Of a DNA stretch of 57,229 bases, positions 15,598-23,776 are shown piece by piece. Location of the stretch: the IMG/VR virus record IMGVR_UViG_3300017783_000023, positions 1 through 57,229 of that record; one strand, written 5' to 3'. The position numbers and the translations under genes were made by a program. Numbering within the stretch: the first letter of the stretch is position 1; each line of letters starts with the position of its first letter. The stretch is from a virus. Under the pieces are notes generated by a model. The model was given only the letters and a program-made list of their open reading frames with translations, was not told the origin of the DNA and did not search any database.

Positions 15598-16501
15598 AAG
15601 ATCCAGCACTACCATATTGGTTACCAGTTGAAGAAGAGTCTTCAGCAGCAGTTGTATTCCCTGCCAGTGCTGTCACTGCAGTGCCTGATGCTGAAGTAAC
15701 TGCAACGGTAGATCCGTCAGCAAGCACATCACCTGCAGATATGGTAGCAGCATTACTACCAAATGATCTGGAGGTGTATTCTGCTTTAGAAGCAAATTCA
15801 ATAGATGGTGTTTGTCCCACAAGTGTAGTATATGTGGGTTTGACACTTCTGAATGCCTCGGATACAATACCAACAGATCTCTTGACACCTGTTTGTGTAT
15901 CAACCTCATTAGAAGGAAGATACTCTGTAAGATTTTCAAATTCTTCAACAAACTGAGTCAAGAACTCAGATTTGAGTATATAGATGTTTCTTCTATATTC
16001 ATTTAACTGCATTTCATACTGATAGTTAGATACTGGAGCAACTAACTGATCTGTGGGTATTAGAGTGCCATCAGGACGAGAATATTCAAAGTTTTCGTTG
16101 ACTTGGAGTCCTGCTTTTAGTAGTAAAGATCCCTTAGTGCTTCTGATTTCTTGAGTTTCCCAATGATGAATCTCATCAGTTGACCCATACTTTCTCATAA
16201 TATACCTAAACAACTCACCCTCTTCTAGGGGCCAGTCATCATAAATGTTTGTTATATTATTACACAGCAAAATTACCCAGTCATACTCAGGATCATTATA
16301 GAATTTGTCAGCAACTTGATCAGGTCTCTCATTATTCTGAATAGAATAGGATTCAAATCCTAAAGCAGTTTGCAGTATTCCATCACGTAATTTAATACGA
16401 CGGAATAGATTCTTTGCCATCACATAGGGATCATTGCCACCTACGCGATAACTACTGGTCCTGACAAATACATCAGGTAAATAAGAGAAGTAATTTGACA
16501 T
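15566..16501 (-). CDS. 53: gp53, baseplate wedge protein
   Basis: A 311-residue protein whose first 120 residues fit the gp53 family: SYLPDVFVRTSSY, NLFRRIKLRDGI, DPEYDWVILLCNNI and FRYIMRKYG. T4 gp53 (196 residues) joins the wedges around the hub. Here the protein is longer, with a Ser/Thr/Gly/Gln-rich C-terminus (SAGSSTGQQSGGGY). It lies directly downstream of gp48 on the - strand (1 nt apart) and is probably cotranscribed from the late promoter at 17511-17504. Confidence 0.85.
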   Translation of the reverse strand: MSNYFSYLPDVFVRTSSYRVGGNDPYVMAKNLFRRIKLRDGILQTALGFESYSIQNNERPDQVADKFYNDPEYDWVILLCNNITNIYDDWPLEEGELFRYIMRKYGSTDEIHHWETQEIRSTKGSLLLKAGLQVNENFEYSRPDGTLIPTDQLVAPVSNYQYEMQLNEYRRNIYILKSEFLTQFVEEFENLTEYLPSNEVDTQTGVKRSVGIVSEAFRSVKPTYTTLVGQTPSIEFASKAEYTSRSFGSNAATISAGDVLADGSTVAVTSASGTAVTALAGNTTAAEDSSSTGNQYGSAGSSTGQQSGGGY

Positions 16502-17440
16502 TTAACTATCCAGAAAATCTTCGCGAGTGCGGTATTTCGTCTCTTGGAAACTAAGAGACATGTTATAGATCACAAAACCAAAGTCTTCATTCTCCATACC
16601 TGGGGTATGAGTCCTAATAGCAGTAGAATCGCCAAAATCAATATTCATATTCTTAAGGACCATTTTATTTGGGAAACGCAGTAATGCAGTCATAAAACCA
16701 CCTGCTCCCGTATCACCCTTTTTAGGTTTTAACTTTTCCCTACCTTTTTTAGCTTCATATCTAACGATCTCTGCTTCAAACTTATCAGGAATAGTCAACC
16801 ACTGATTGTTATCTGATGAGGGGTGCATCGCTTGCCTAAGTTCGCTGATAATATCATAGATTACTTTCACATCCTGAGCACTCTTTGGTTGCATAGTAAA
16901 TTTAAAATTATGATCCATGAAACCAGTGCTCTGAAACAGAGTTTCTTCGTAAGGGTTGAATACCTTACCATCTGTTAACTGAGCAAGATCATTAGCATCG
17001 ACGCTGAAACCATAGGGCGATACTTTACCAACAACGTTACTCAGAGCACTCGATGCCATCTTGTAACCAAGTGCTGGTTTGGCAGCATCAGCTGCCGCTG
17101 ATACGTTAGCGGCAAAGCTGTCACCTGGTCCATCAGGACCAATATCTCCTACTGCAGCAATTGCTGCTGCTCCAACACCACCTAGATTTACACCTTTATA
17201 TCGTGCAGCATAGGATTCATTCAATCCTGGTGGCAGATATAGAAAGATAGTATTTCTGATCGATCCACCACTCTTTTTCTTACCCCCACCAGTATTAATT
17301 CCCTTCTTCTTTTCATGCTTATAAATAGTCAACTTAAGGTAGTCAACTACTTCTGTGGCATATTCTGCGTCCTTTCTAATAGAATTTCGGGATTGAGATG
17401 ATTCGCCAAGAGGTTTGACACGGGGAAAAACTAGCGTCAT
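16502..17440 (-). CDS. 48: gp48, baseplate tail tube cap protein
   Basis: A 312-residue protein upstream of gp53 on the - strand. The start MTLVFPRVKPLG, the motif TIYKHEKKKG, the middle FQSTGFMDHNFKFTMQPKSAQ and the end YNMSLSFQETKYRTREDF fit the gp48 family of T4-like phages. It caps the baseplate so that the gp54-initiated tail tube can polymerise. Its start codon shares CATG (17438-17441) with the gp4 start on the other strand. It has its own late promoter inside gp4. Confidence 0.75.
   Translation of the reverse strand: MTLVFPRVKPLGESSQSRNSIRKDAEYATEVVDYLKLTIYKHEKKKGINTGGGKKKSGGSIRNTIFLYLPPGLNESYAARYKGVNLGGVGAAAIAAVGDIGPDGPGDSFAANVSAAADAAKPALGYKMASSALSNVVGKVSPYGFSVDANDLAQLTDGKVFNPYEETLFQSTGFMDHNFKFTMQPKSAQDVKVIYDIISELRQAMHPSSDNNQWLTIPDKFEAEIVRYEAKKGREKLKPKKGDTGAGGFMTALLRFPNKMVLKNMNIDFGDSTAIRTHTPGMENEDFGFVIYNMSLSFQETKYRTREDFLDS
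17320..17327 (+). promoter_or_regulatory. Late promoter TATAAATA for gp4, inside gp48
   Basis: An exact + strand TATAAATA lies within the antisense gp48 gene, 112 nt before the gp4 ATG. It would drive gp4 and the following tail genes, with a 5' leader antisense to gp48. Confidence 0.7.
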
Positions 17441-17873
17441 GAGTTATTCTGGTAAGTATAGGCCATCAAATAGACATAAGTATAGAGGTGATTCCACCAA
17501 TATTATTTATAGGTCTTTGTGGGAAAGAAAATTTATGGTCTGGTGTGACAAGAATGAAAATGTCATGGAATGGGGCAGTGAAGAGATAGTTATCCCATAC
17601 ATCAGTCCCGTAGACAATAGAATTCATCGGTATTTCCCTGATTTCTATGTGAAAGCAAGGACTAAGGCGGATCGAGTTAAAAAATATATCATTGAGGTAA
17701 AACCTAAGGCACAATGTCTCCCCCCAAAGAGACAACGCAAAGTTACAAAAAGTTATCTCACTGAGGTAAAGACCTTTGGTGTGAATCAGGCAAAGTGGAA
17801 AGCTGCCAAAGAGTATTGTAAGGACCGAAGAATGGAGTTTCTTATTCTCACAGAAAAAGAGTTAAACGTATGA
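17439..17873 (+). CDS. 4: gp4, head completion protein
   Basis: A 144-residue protein (T4 gp4 has 150). The start is ATG 17439, giving MSYSGKYRPSN; a further-upstream frame exists but reads poorly. It has YRSLWERKFMVWCD, ENVMEWGSEE, RYFPDFYVK and the ExK-type IIEVKPKAQ, the nuclease-like fold expected for gp4. It completes DNA-filled heads before tail joining. Its start overlaps the gp48 start on the opposite strand. Confidence 0.8.
   Translation: MSYSGKYRPSNRHKYRGDSTNIIYRSLWERKFMVWCDKNENVMEWGSEEIVIPYISPVDNRIHRYFPDFYVKARTKADRVKKYIIEVKPKAQCLPPKRQRKVTKSYLTEVKTFGVNQAKWKAAKEYCKDRRMEFLILTEKELNV
17504..17511 (-). promoter_or_regulatory. Late promoter TATAAATA for gp48-gp53, inside gp4
   Basis: The - strand reads TATAAATA here (TATTTATA on +), 64 nt upstream of the gp48 start. 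It coincides with the IIYR codons of gp4. It gives the two - strand genes a late promoter embedded in the divergent gene. Confidence 0.7.
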
Positions 17874-18340
17874 GCATCTTTACTGATGTTAAAGATCTTG
17901 CCGAGGGCAAGAAAAAGTCTAAAGACTGGTATCGAAGTCAGGTAATGTATGGACTTGAGCCGTATACAGGCACATTTGAGGTAGGTGACATCATATTCTT
18001 TGCCTATTCTGCTGCAACAGAAAAGTTACAGTATTATGATAGATTTCCAATGGTCCAGATAGGTGATCAAGACGTTAAGAATCATCAATTTTCAGGAGGG
18101 AATGTACATTATCTACGTCCTTCTGCTAGAAGAAGTATATGCAATCAGTGGGCAGTAGGGTCTCCAGCATATCCTGCCCGTTGTCACCATAAATACTTTA
18201 TGTCAAATGCTACTAATGTATATACTGTTAAACCCATTGACCTTCAAAACATGACACCATTGCCATTAGAGCAATTCATGTTTAACGCAGCAGGAAGGTG
18301 GATGGAAGTTCCTAGCAGTTTTATCTGGAGTCGATCTTAA
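17870..18340 (+). CDS. Putative virion protein between gp4 and gp54
   Basis: A 156-residue protein. It contains YDRFPMVQI and GGNVHYLRPSARRS, reminiscent of a YDxxP...GxNxHYLP pattern seen in small phage structural proteins. The sequence is conserved-looking, beta-rich and lacks a signal peptide. It overlaps gp4 by ATGA and abuts gp54. It is probably a baseplate or neck component. I cannot give a T4 gene number. Confidence 0.6.
   Translation: MSIFTDVKDLAEGKKKSKDWYRSQVMYGLEPYTGTFEVGDIIFFAYSAATEKLQYYDRFPMVQIGDQDVKNHQFSGGNVHYLRPSARRSICNQWAVGSPAYPARCHHKYFMSNATNVYTVKPIDLQNMTPLPLEQFMFNAAGRWMEVPSSFIWSRS
18188..18195 (+). promoter_or_regulatory. Possible late promoter CATAAATA
   Basis: CATAAATA lies 145 nt before gp54, inside the preceding gene. 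It matches the NATAAATA late consensus, but its internal position makes a chance occurrence possible. Confidence 0.35.
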
Positions 18341-19072
18341 ATGTCGTTTAGAAATCCGAATAGTTTTACCAGATTTGCGGACTTGGTAACAAGTGGTGCA
18401 AAAGAACCAGCAAGGAATAATTTATACTCAGTAGATATTAGTATGCCAGCAATGCTTTTTGCTACAGGCAAAAATCCTGATTATAAAGAGCATTTTGAAT
18501 CAATTAATTACTTTGCAGATAATGTAACTCTGCCTGCCAGAAGAATTAAAACCGAATCTGTAAAAGATATCGGTATGCCTCGTGACTTTGCATATGGTCA
18601 GCAAAAGCAAGAGGTTAGATTCTCATTTATCATGACAAAAGACATGTATCATCGTGCTTTCTTTGAGACTTGGATGAATATGACTACTAATGATGCAGAG
18701 AATAGAGTCACATTTTATGATGAGTATACTGCCAATATCCAAATCCTGAAGTGGGAGTTAGGATCAAATGTTGTCCTTCAGAAAGAAGGAAAGAAAGGGA
18801 ATGTCAAATATAGAGCTAGACTGAATCAGTCTACTGCTGTATGGCAGATGTATGGTGCATATCCATTTGATATCTCTGCAATGACATTGAATAATGGTCC
18901 TGCAGATCTACTAAAGATTGATGTTGATTTTAAGTATGAAAGATTTAGATTCGATACTGTCAGCGTGGGTAGTTTCAAAAAGAATGCCAAGGATAAGATA
19001 ATTGGCAATTTAAACAAATTTGATCAACTGATCAAGAAGAGTCAAGTGGACGCACAATTCTATGGTATCTAA
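18341..19072 (+). CDS. 54: gp54, baseplate tail tube initiator
   Basis: A 243-residue protein with tail-tube features: NPNSFTRFADLVTSGAKEPA, NLYSVDISMP, NVTLPARRIKT and AFFETWMNMTT...NRVTFYDEY. T4 gp54 (320 residues) is a tail tube homologue that starts tube assembly on the gp48 cap. Its place among the baseplate genes favours gp54 over gp19. It comes just before the gp26/gp51 chaperone-like pair and the tape-measure genes, the usual tail-operon order. Confidence 0.75.
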   Translation: MSFRNPNSFTRFADLVTSGAKEPARNNLYSVDISMPAMLFATGKNPDYKEHFESINYFADNVTLPARRIKTESVKDIGMPRDFAYGQQKQEVRFSFIMTKDMYHRAFFETWMNMTTNDAENRVTFYDEYTANIQILKWELGSNVVLQKEGKKGNVKYRARLNQSTAVWQMYGAYPFDISAMTLNNGPADLLKIDVDFKYERFRFDTVSVGSFKKNAKDKIIGNLNKFDQLIKKSQVDAQFYGI

Positions 19073-19075
19073 GTG

Positions 19076-19083
19076 ACTAAATA
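19076..19083 (+). promoter_or_regulatory. Late-promoter-like octamer ACTAAATA
   Basis: ACTAAATA sits 22 nt upstream of gp26 in the short gap after gp54. It is one mismatch from NATAAATA. Confidence 0.4.
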
Positions 19084-19105
19084 ATTTCAATAGTCATGGA
19101 GTATT

Positions 19106-19810
19106 ATGCCTTTACCATCACTCGCTATTCCCGAGTATGATCTGAAACTTCCTATCACAGGAACTGAAGTTAAGTATCGCCCCTTCCTCGTTAAGGAAGA
19201 AAAACTGTTGTATCTCGCTATGGAGTCGCAAGACGACAAGCAGATGATTAAGGCAGTCAAGACCATCATCAAAAACTGCACCAATCTGAAAGGTAAGGTT
19301 GAAGATCTCGCAACATTTGAGATTGAATACATCTTCCTTCGCATTCGTGCTACTGCTGTTGGTGAAATTAGTGAATTTAAAGTCACTTGTCCTGATGATA
19401 ATGAAACTCAAGTAGAAGTCCAAGTGCCTCTACAATTAATTGAAGTCGTTATTCCTGCAGATCATGAGAAGAAAATTCTTCTGGATGGTAATGTGGGTAT
19501 CGTTATGAAATATCCATCAATTGATGTGTTTATCAGTCAGAATATGTCGGATGAACCTGGTATTGAGGACATCTTTGAGTTGGCAGCAGGTTGTATACAA
19601 AGTGTATACGACAAAGAGGAAGTTTATGACAACTTCACTAAAAAAGAAGCACTCGACTTCTTAGAAACTCTCAATTCTGAGCAGTTTGGTAAGGTGCAGA
19701 AATTCTTTGAAACCATGCCTAAACTGTCATACACTTTGGAAATTGTTAATCCAAATACAAAAGTTGTATCTGATGTCGTATTAGAAGGACTTGCAAGTTT
19801 TTTCGCATAG
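19106..19810 (+). CDS. 26: gp26, baseplate hub / tail assembly protein
   Basis: A 234-residue protein with the gp26 family features: LAIPEYDLKLPITGTEVKYR, FLVKEEKLLYLAMES and FEIEYIFLRIRATAVGE. T4 gp26 (208 residues) acts in hub assembly. The gene lies between the tube-like gp54 and the tape-measure genes, the slot held by tail assembly chaperones in many phages. Just before its TAG the reading frame crosses the slippery heptamer T_TTT_TTC (19798-19804). A fraction of ribosomes may therefore continue into the gp51-like frame, giving a product of about 298 residues. Confidence 0.8.
   Translation: MPLPSLAIPEYDLKLPITGTEVKYRPFLVKEEKLLYLAMESQDDKQMIKAVKTIIKNCTNLKGKVEDLATFEIEYIFLRIRATAVGEISEFKVTCPDDNETQVEVQVPLQLIEVVIPADHEKKILLDGNVGIVMKYPSIDVFISQNMSDEPGIEDIFELAAGCIQSVYDKEEVYDNFTKKEALDFLETLNSEQFGKVQKFFETMPKLSYTLEIVNPNTKVVSDVVLEGLASFFA
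19798..19804 (+). other. Candidate -1 programmed ribosomal frameshift site, gp26/gp51
   Basis: Zero-frame codons read AGT TTT TTC, which is the canonical X_XXY_YYZ heptamer U_UUU_UUC, two codons before the gp26 stop. An SD-like AGAAGGA (19783-19789) lies 8 nt upstream, a known stimulator position. Downstream stems are short (ATAGT/ACTAT and GTCTT/AAGAC near 19823-19847). Confidence 0.7.
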
Positions 19811-20001
19811 CCCTCCTGCACGATAGTCTTGAAAACTACTATAAGACCAACTTTGCCTTAATGCAGCACCACAAGTATTCACTAACCGAGTTGGAGAATA
19901 TGATACCGTGGGAAAGAGATGTATACGTGAATCTCCTCTTAGCTTTCATAGCAGAAGAGGAGAGAAGGCAAAAAAACGATGAATCACGCATGTCTCTCTA
20001 A
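19804..20001 (+). CDS. 51: gp51-like C-terminal extension, probably made by -1 frameshift
   Basis: The -1 frame stays open from the slippery site to TAA at 19999-20001 and encodes 65 residues. The part before the first ATG (19861) already looks like conserved coding sequence (LLHDSLENYYKTNFAL), continuing with HHKYSLTELENMIPWERD. No ATG or GTG start with a ribosome site precedes it. An ATG start would give only 46 residues and lose the conserved N-terminus. T4 gp51 is a hub assembly catalyst. As a gp26-gp51 fusion this would mirror the G/GT chaperones of lambda. The stop overlaps the next ATG. Confidence 0.65.
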   Translation, partial: RIALLHDSLENYYKTNFALMQHHKYSLTELENMIPWERDVYVNLLLAFIAEEERRQKNDESRMSL

Positions 20002-21035
20002 TGGCAAATATCCGCACATTTGTTAAAATTAGACCTATCAAAACTAAATCCTCAACAGGATTAGGTTTTAATAAGATTAGATTGTCTATCAATCGTCTGG
20101 GGACGGCAACAAATAGCATTGCTGACAGTTTTCATCAGACAACAGAGTTAATTAGATTTGAAAATGAATTCTTATCTAAATCTTCTAGAACTCAAATAGA
20201 AGATGTTGAAGAGGAAGGTAAAGAGAAAAAGTCACTTTTTGCCAGGGCAGCAACTAAACTTCGTAAAAAGTTTAGAAAAACTAAACGAGATAAGCAAGAG
20301 ACCTCATCAGAGGCAGAAAAAGGTAGCAAAAAAGGAGAAAAAGACGCAAAGAAAAGGTTTGAGGAAATAAAGAAACCTTTTGAAGGATTTCTGCAAGGAA
20401 TTGCGGGTCTTTTTGGAAACTTGATCATGTTTGCCATAACTTATGGTGCTCTTGATTGGTTAAGTAACAAACAAAATGCCGAAAATGCCACAAAGGTGGT
20501 CAGACTAATATGGCATATTGGTAAGTTTGGTTATTGGTTAGCAAAGAATAGTATTGGTTTAATACTAGACGGTCTGACTAATGTTATCGGAGATTTCGGT
20601 AATGAAGGTGCAATTAGGCGATCGTTTAGATTCATGCTTGGTGCCTTCCAAATGTTGGGGGGTATTGCTGCGCTGAGGACAGCACAGTATTTAATTATGC
20701 CTTGGAAGTTGATGAAGGACATCAACTTACTGAGAACTGTATTTGGAGCACAAGCACAGACTCAGGCAGAGGTAGAAGAAAGCACTAGGATAAGAAAGAC
20801 TGGATATAGAGATACTAAGACAGGTGTAATATATTCAGAAGAAGAATATAAACAAATGAAGAAGTCTGCCGCAAAGGCAGACGCTAAGAGAGCACGTAAA
20901 GCAGGTAAGGGGATGTCCTCTGACCTGTATCAAGGTGAAGTTGATAAGAGATTTGTAAGTCAGTTTGATGGGAAGAAGAAGAATAAACTAGCACAACGTG
21001 CCCGTATTGGGATGAAGCGTGCGGGAAACCCATGA
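20001..21035 (+). CDS. N-terminal part of a split tape-measure-like protein
   Basis: A 344-residue protein with a basic, charged segment (residues 60-125) and a hydrophobic block near 141-195 (FAITYGALDWLSNK, IGKFGYWLAKNSIGL). That block matches residues 165-220 of the protein encoded at 23777 (FIAFGVLDWVSKN, LGKFFFNIAGFL). The two are paralogs, but here the gene stops where the other continues. The stop TGA overlaps the next ATG, and the heptamer G_GGA_AAC lies four bases before the TGA, so a fused product is likely. Probable role: tail length determination or hub (T4 gp29 slot). Confidence 0.65.
   Translation: MANIRTFVKIRPIKTKSSTGLGFNKIRLSINRLGTATNSIADSFHQTTELIRFENEFLSKSSRTQIEDVEEEGKEKKSLFARAATKLRKKFRKTKRDKQETSSEAEKGSKKGEKDAKKRFEEIKKPFEGFLQGIAGLFGNLIMFAITYGALDWLSNKQNAENATKVVRLIWHIGKFGYWLAKNSIGLILDGLTNVIGDFGNEGAIRRSFRFMLGAFQMLGGIAALRTAQYLIMPWKLMKDINLLRTVFGAQAQTQAEVEESTRIRKTGYRDTKTGVIYSEEEYKQMKKSAAKADAKRARKAGKGMSSDLYQGEVDKRFVSQFDGKKKNKLAQRARIGMKRAGNP
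21023..21029 (+). other. Candidate -1 programmed ribosomal frameshift site in the tape-measure gene
   Basis: Zero-frame codons GCG GGA AAC form the heptamer G_GGA_AAC, close to the lambda G/GT site GGGAAAG. After slipping, ribosomes read CCC ATG AAG in the frame of the next ORF. A perfect 6-bp hairpin (GTTTGC/GCAAAC, loop TAAG, 21061-21076) lies 31 nt downstream, farther than usual. Confidence 0.6.
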
Positions 21036-23773
21036 AGGGTGCTTTCCGCAAGATTGGTAAGTTTGCTAAGGCAAACCCTGGTAAGGTAGCGGGTGGACTT
21101 AGTGTCCTTGGTGGAGGTATGAGAATTGCCTCAGGTCTTGCCATGGGTGAAAGTGCTGGCACTGCTGTCGGTGCTGGTGTGGGTCAGGCAGCTGGTGGTA
21201 TCATCGGTGGCATTGCTGGCACAGCACTACTAGGACCATTCCTTGGACCATTTGCGCCCATTGTAGGTAATGCAATTGGTGGTTTCCTGGGTGAATTTGT
21301 TGGTAGTAAGATAGGTCCAATTATAGAACCTATCTTCGAACCTATTGGAAGATACTTCCAGATGATATTCAAGGTTATTGGTGGTGCCTTTGGACCACTA
21401 TTCAATGACTTTGGAGAGATGTTTGGAGCACTCTTTGACTTCATTGGGCAACTTGCCAAGATGTTGTTTAAAGTTGCTGATATATTCTTCCAATTCCATA
21501 AGTTTGTATTCGGTCTTGCTGCTAATGCTCTTGGTAAAACAATTGGTTTCATTGTTAACAATGTTAAACGATTAACAAATCCTGCTAGCGTTGGTAAAGG
21601 TATTGCCGATGCCCTCACATTAAACCTATTTGACTTTGATGGTGAGAATAAGAAAGCAGCAGGTGGACCTGTTGAGATGAAATCTGGTGGTGCTCTATCA
21701 TTTGGTAGTCACCCTGATATGCTGGCAGCAACTGGAGGAATTCTACTCCAATCAATTGTCGGTGGATTTAAGAATTTTGGATTTGTTGGCAGTAAAGTCC
21801 TACAATTGATGTCAGGTGATGTCAATAAGATTAGTGGAATACTTGGAACTAAAGTCAATTCAAGCAGTGGATCAGGATCAAAACTTGGCAATAGTTTATC
21901 ACTAGATACATCTACATCATCTACAACTAAGGTTGCTGCTGTTGCTAACAATCTGTCGTATAAGAAGAATGTCCATGATGCTATTAAGAAGGGTCTAAAT
22001 GGTGTCCTGATAGCAGGAATCAAACTATTTGATCCTGAGGCAGCAAAAGCAATAGAGCAGAGAGTTAGCCCTGGTGGTGGCGGTGGCACTGGCGGTGGTG
22101 GTGGCACTGGCGGTGGTGGTGGAGGAGGTACATCACCATCTGGTCCTAGTGGATTTACAGGTAGTAATGGTGCAACAGGTAGTGAGAATGAGAAGGCATT
22201 ACTGAATGCTATTGCAGATGCTGAGGGCACAACTAAGTATCCCAATGATGGATATAATACTCAGTATACTGGTAAGCAATTTTCAGGCGATAACCATCCT
22301 AGAGAGATTCTTGGTCCCTCTCGTCTAAGGTCTGACGCTGCTGGTAGATATCAATTCTTATCTACTACTTGGGATAGTGTAATGGGTGATCCTATTACAC
22401 CACAAAGACAAGACCAAGGTGCCCTGAAACTTGCCAGTGGACGTGGTGTTGATATTAGTGGTGGTCTCTCACTCTCAGAGATCTATAAATTAGGTGGTGA
22501 GTGGGCATCTATTGAAGGTGGACCACAAATGAGGAAGGGTGGTGGATACGGTGGTCAAGCAAAGTATTCCGCTGAAACCTTCCTTGGGATGTATGAAAAG
22601 TATGGTGGTAAACCTGCTGAGATGTCTAAGGGTGGGATCGTCTACCAACTGTTGGATGCTGGTGGTGAAGTAGATGAGAATGGTTTACCTAAAGATCCTA
22701 AGATGCTTGAGCGTCTGAAAAGATCTAAAGAAGGGATGCAGAAAATGGCATCTGGTGGTCAATTAGATAAACTTGACTTTGCTAAAGGTGCAAAAACTGC
22801 AAACACTGCACGAGGAATGTGTGTTGCTGGTGTTATCTACACTGCTGAAGCAAACGGTGCCATGCTTGGAGCACCTGAAGTATCTGGTGGTGTAGATCCA
22901 AACAACCACCCAAGAGGTTTGATGGCATGGGCAGTTAAGAAAGGATATGGATCTGTCCCTGGCACTAAAGGTAAACCAAGAAACATCAATGGTGCGTTTG
23001 GTAACTTTGGTGTAACCTCTATGTCGGAGAGTGAATGGGGAGATGCTGTAGTTGAAGGTAAGATTCCTAATGGATCTCTGATCTTTAACACTAGACATGG
23101 TTGGGATTGGAATGGTGGATCTAGCGGTAATGATGCTGCTATTGCTCAAGATGGCGGGTCAAAGCTTTGGAGTGGTCACTGGCAATATGATTTCCAACAT
23201 AAAGGAAAAACAGTTGGTGGTGTCTATAGTGATGTAAAAGAGATTGTTGCCCTTACACACCCCCAAGGTAATACTGCAGCACATGACGGATTAGCGTCTT
23301 CTGCTGGTGCTGAAAATGCTAATAATTCAGGTAGTCCTAAGCGTGGTGCTGCAGGCGGTGATGCTGGTGGTGCTGAGGCTAAACCAAAGACTATTGACGA
23401 GATGCTAGCAGACTTTAAGACTGGTTTAGCAGCTGCACTAACTAAGTTTGGTAAGGTAAGGAATGCTTCAAGCAGTCCTCCAGTACCTGCTCCTGCATCT
23501 GATACAGTAACTAAAATTGATCCTAGCACCGCACCAATAAGTGGTGCCACACCAGTTAGTGCCAGTAACTTAGAGCAACTCTCTGCAATTAGAGACAAAG
23601 CGACTAAAGATCTAACTGTTATTGCTGATAAGGCAAGACGTGATGAGGAGAAGAATCAGATTCTTCCCATAGTTAAGATTCAACCAGTAGTCCAAAAGAT
23701 TAGTCAACCTATAAATACTGGTGGGGGATCTCAGGCAGTATATGCTAAACCTTCCCAACTGCTGACTCAGTGA
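21032..23773 (+). CDS. Tape-measure-like protein with two peptidoglycan-hydrolase-like domains
   Basis: A 913-residue ORF. Residues 10-140 are Gly/Ala-rich and hydrophobic and match the 23777 paralog (VGSKIGPI...FEPIGRYFQMIFKV against VGSKAGGAI...FDPIGRFFNMVGKV). A poly-Gly linker (347-366) leads to a lambda R-like (GH104-type) muralytic domain at 386-525, with likely catalytic E398 (ADAEGT), YNTQYTGKQF, HPRE and SDAAGRYQF. Residues 590-750 resemble a CHAP or NlpC-type domain, with C597 (ARGMCVAG) and H689 (FNTRHGWDW). It would locally digest peptidoglycan during DNA entry. It is translated by ATGA restart or by frameshift from 20001-21035. Confidence 0.7.
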   Translation: MKGAFRKIGKFAKANPGKVAGGLSVLGGGMRIASGLAMGESAGTAVGAGVGQAAGGIIGGIAGTALLGPFLGPFAPIVGNAIGGFLGEFVGSKIGPIIEPIFEPIGRYFQMIFKVIGGAFGPLFNDFGEMFGALFDFIGQLAKMLFKVADIFFQFHKFVFGLAANALGKTIGFIVNNVKRLTNPASVGKGIADALTLNLFDFDGENKKAAGGPVEMKSGGALSFGSHPDMLAATGGILLQSIVGGFKNFGFVGSKVLQLMSGDVNKISGILGTKVNSSSGSGSKLGNSLSLDTSTSSTTKVAAVANNLSYKKNVHDAIKKGLNGVLIAGIKLFDPEAAKAIEQRVSPGGGGGTGGGGGTGGGGGGGTSPSGPSGFTGSNGATGSENEKALLNAIADAEGTTKYPNDGYNTQYTGKQFSGDNHPREILGPSRLRSDAAGRYQFLSTTWDSVMGDPITPQRQDQGALKLASGRGVDISGGLSLSEIYKLGGEWASIEGGPQMRKGGGYGGQAKYSAETFLGMYEKYGGKPAEMSKGGIVYQLLDAGGEVDENGLPKDPKMLERLKRSKEGMQKMASGGQLDKLDFAKGAKTANTARGMCVAGVIYTAEANGAMLGAPEVSGGVDPNNHPRGLMAWAVKKGYGSVPGTKGKPRNINGAFGNFGVTSMSESEWGDAVVEGKIPNGSLIFNTRHGWDWNGGSSGNDAAIAQDGGSKLWSGHWQYDFQHKGKTVGGVYSDVKEIVALTHPQGNTAAHDGLASSAGAENANNSGSPKRGAAGGDAGGAEAKPKTIDEMLADFKTGLAAALTKFGKVRNASSSPPVPAPASDTVTKIDPSTAPISGATPVSASNLEQLSAIRDKATKDLTVIADKARRDEEKNQILPIVKIQPVVQKISQPINTGGGSQAVYAKPSQLLTQ
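23710..23717 (+). promoter_or_regulatory. Late promoter TATAAATA upstream of the second tape-measure gene
   Basis: An exact TATAAATA lies inside the end of the previous gene, 60 nt before the ATG at 23777. It may give the second paralog separate late expression. Confidence 0.55.
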
Positions 23774-23776
23774 TAG

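Noticed and set aside
21709-22245. - strand frame with long proline runs
   Set aside because: The proline runs are the complement of GGT/GGC codons in the poly-Gly linker of the + strand protein.
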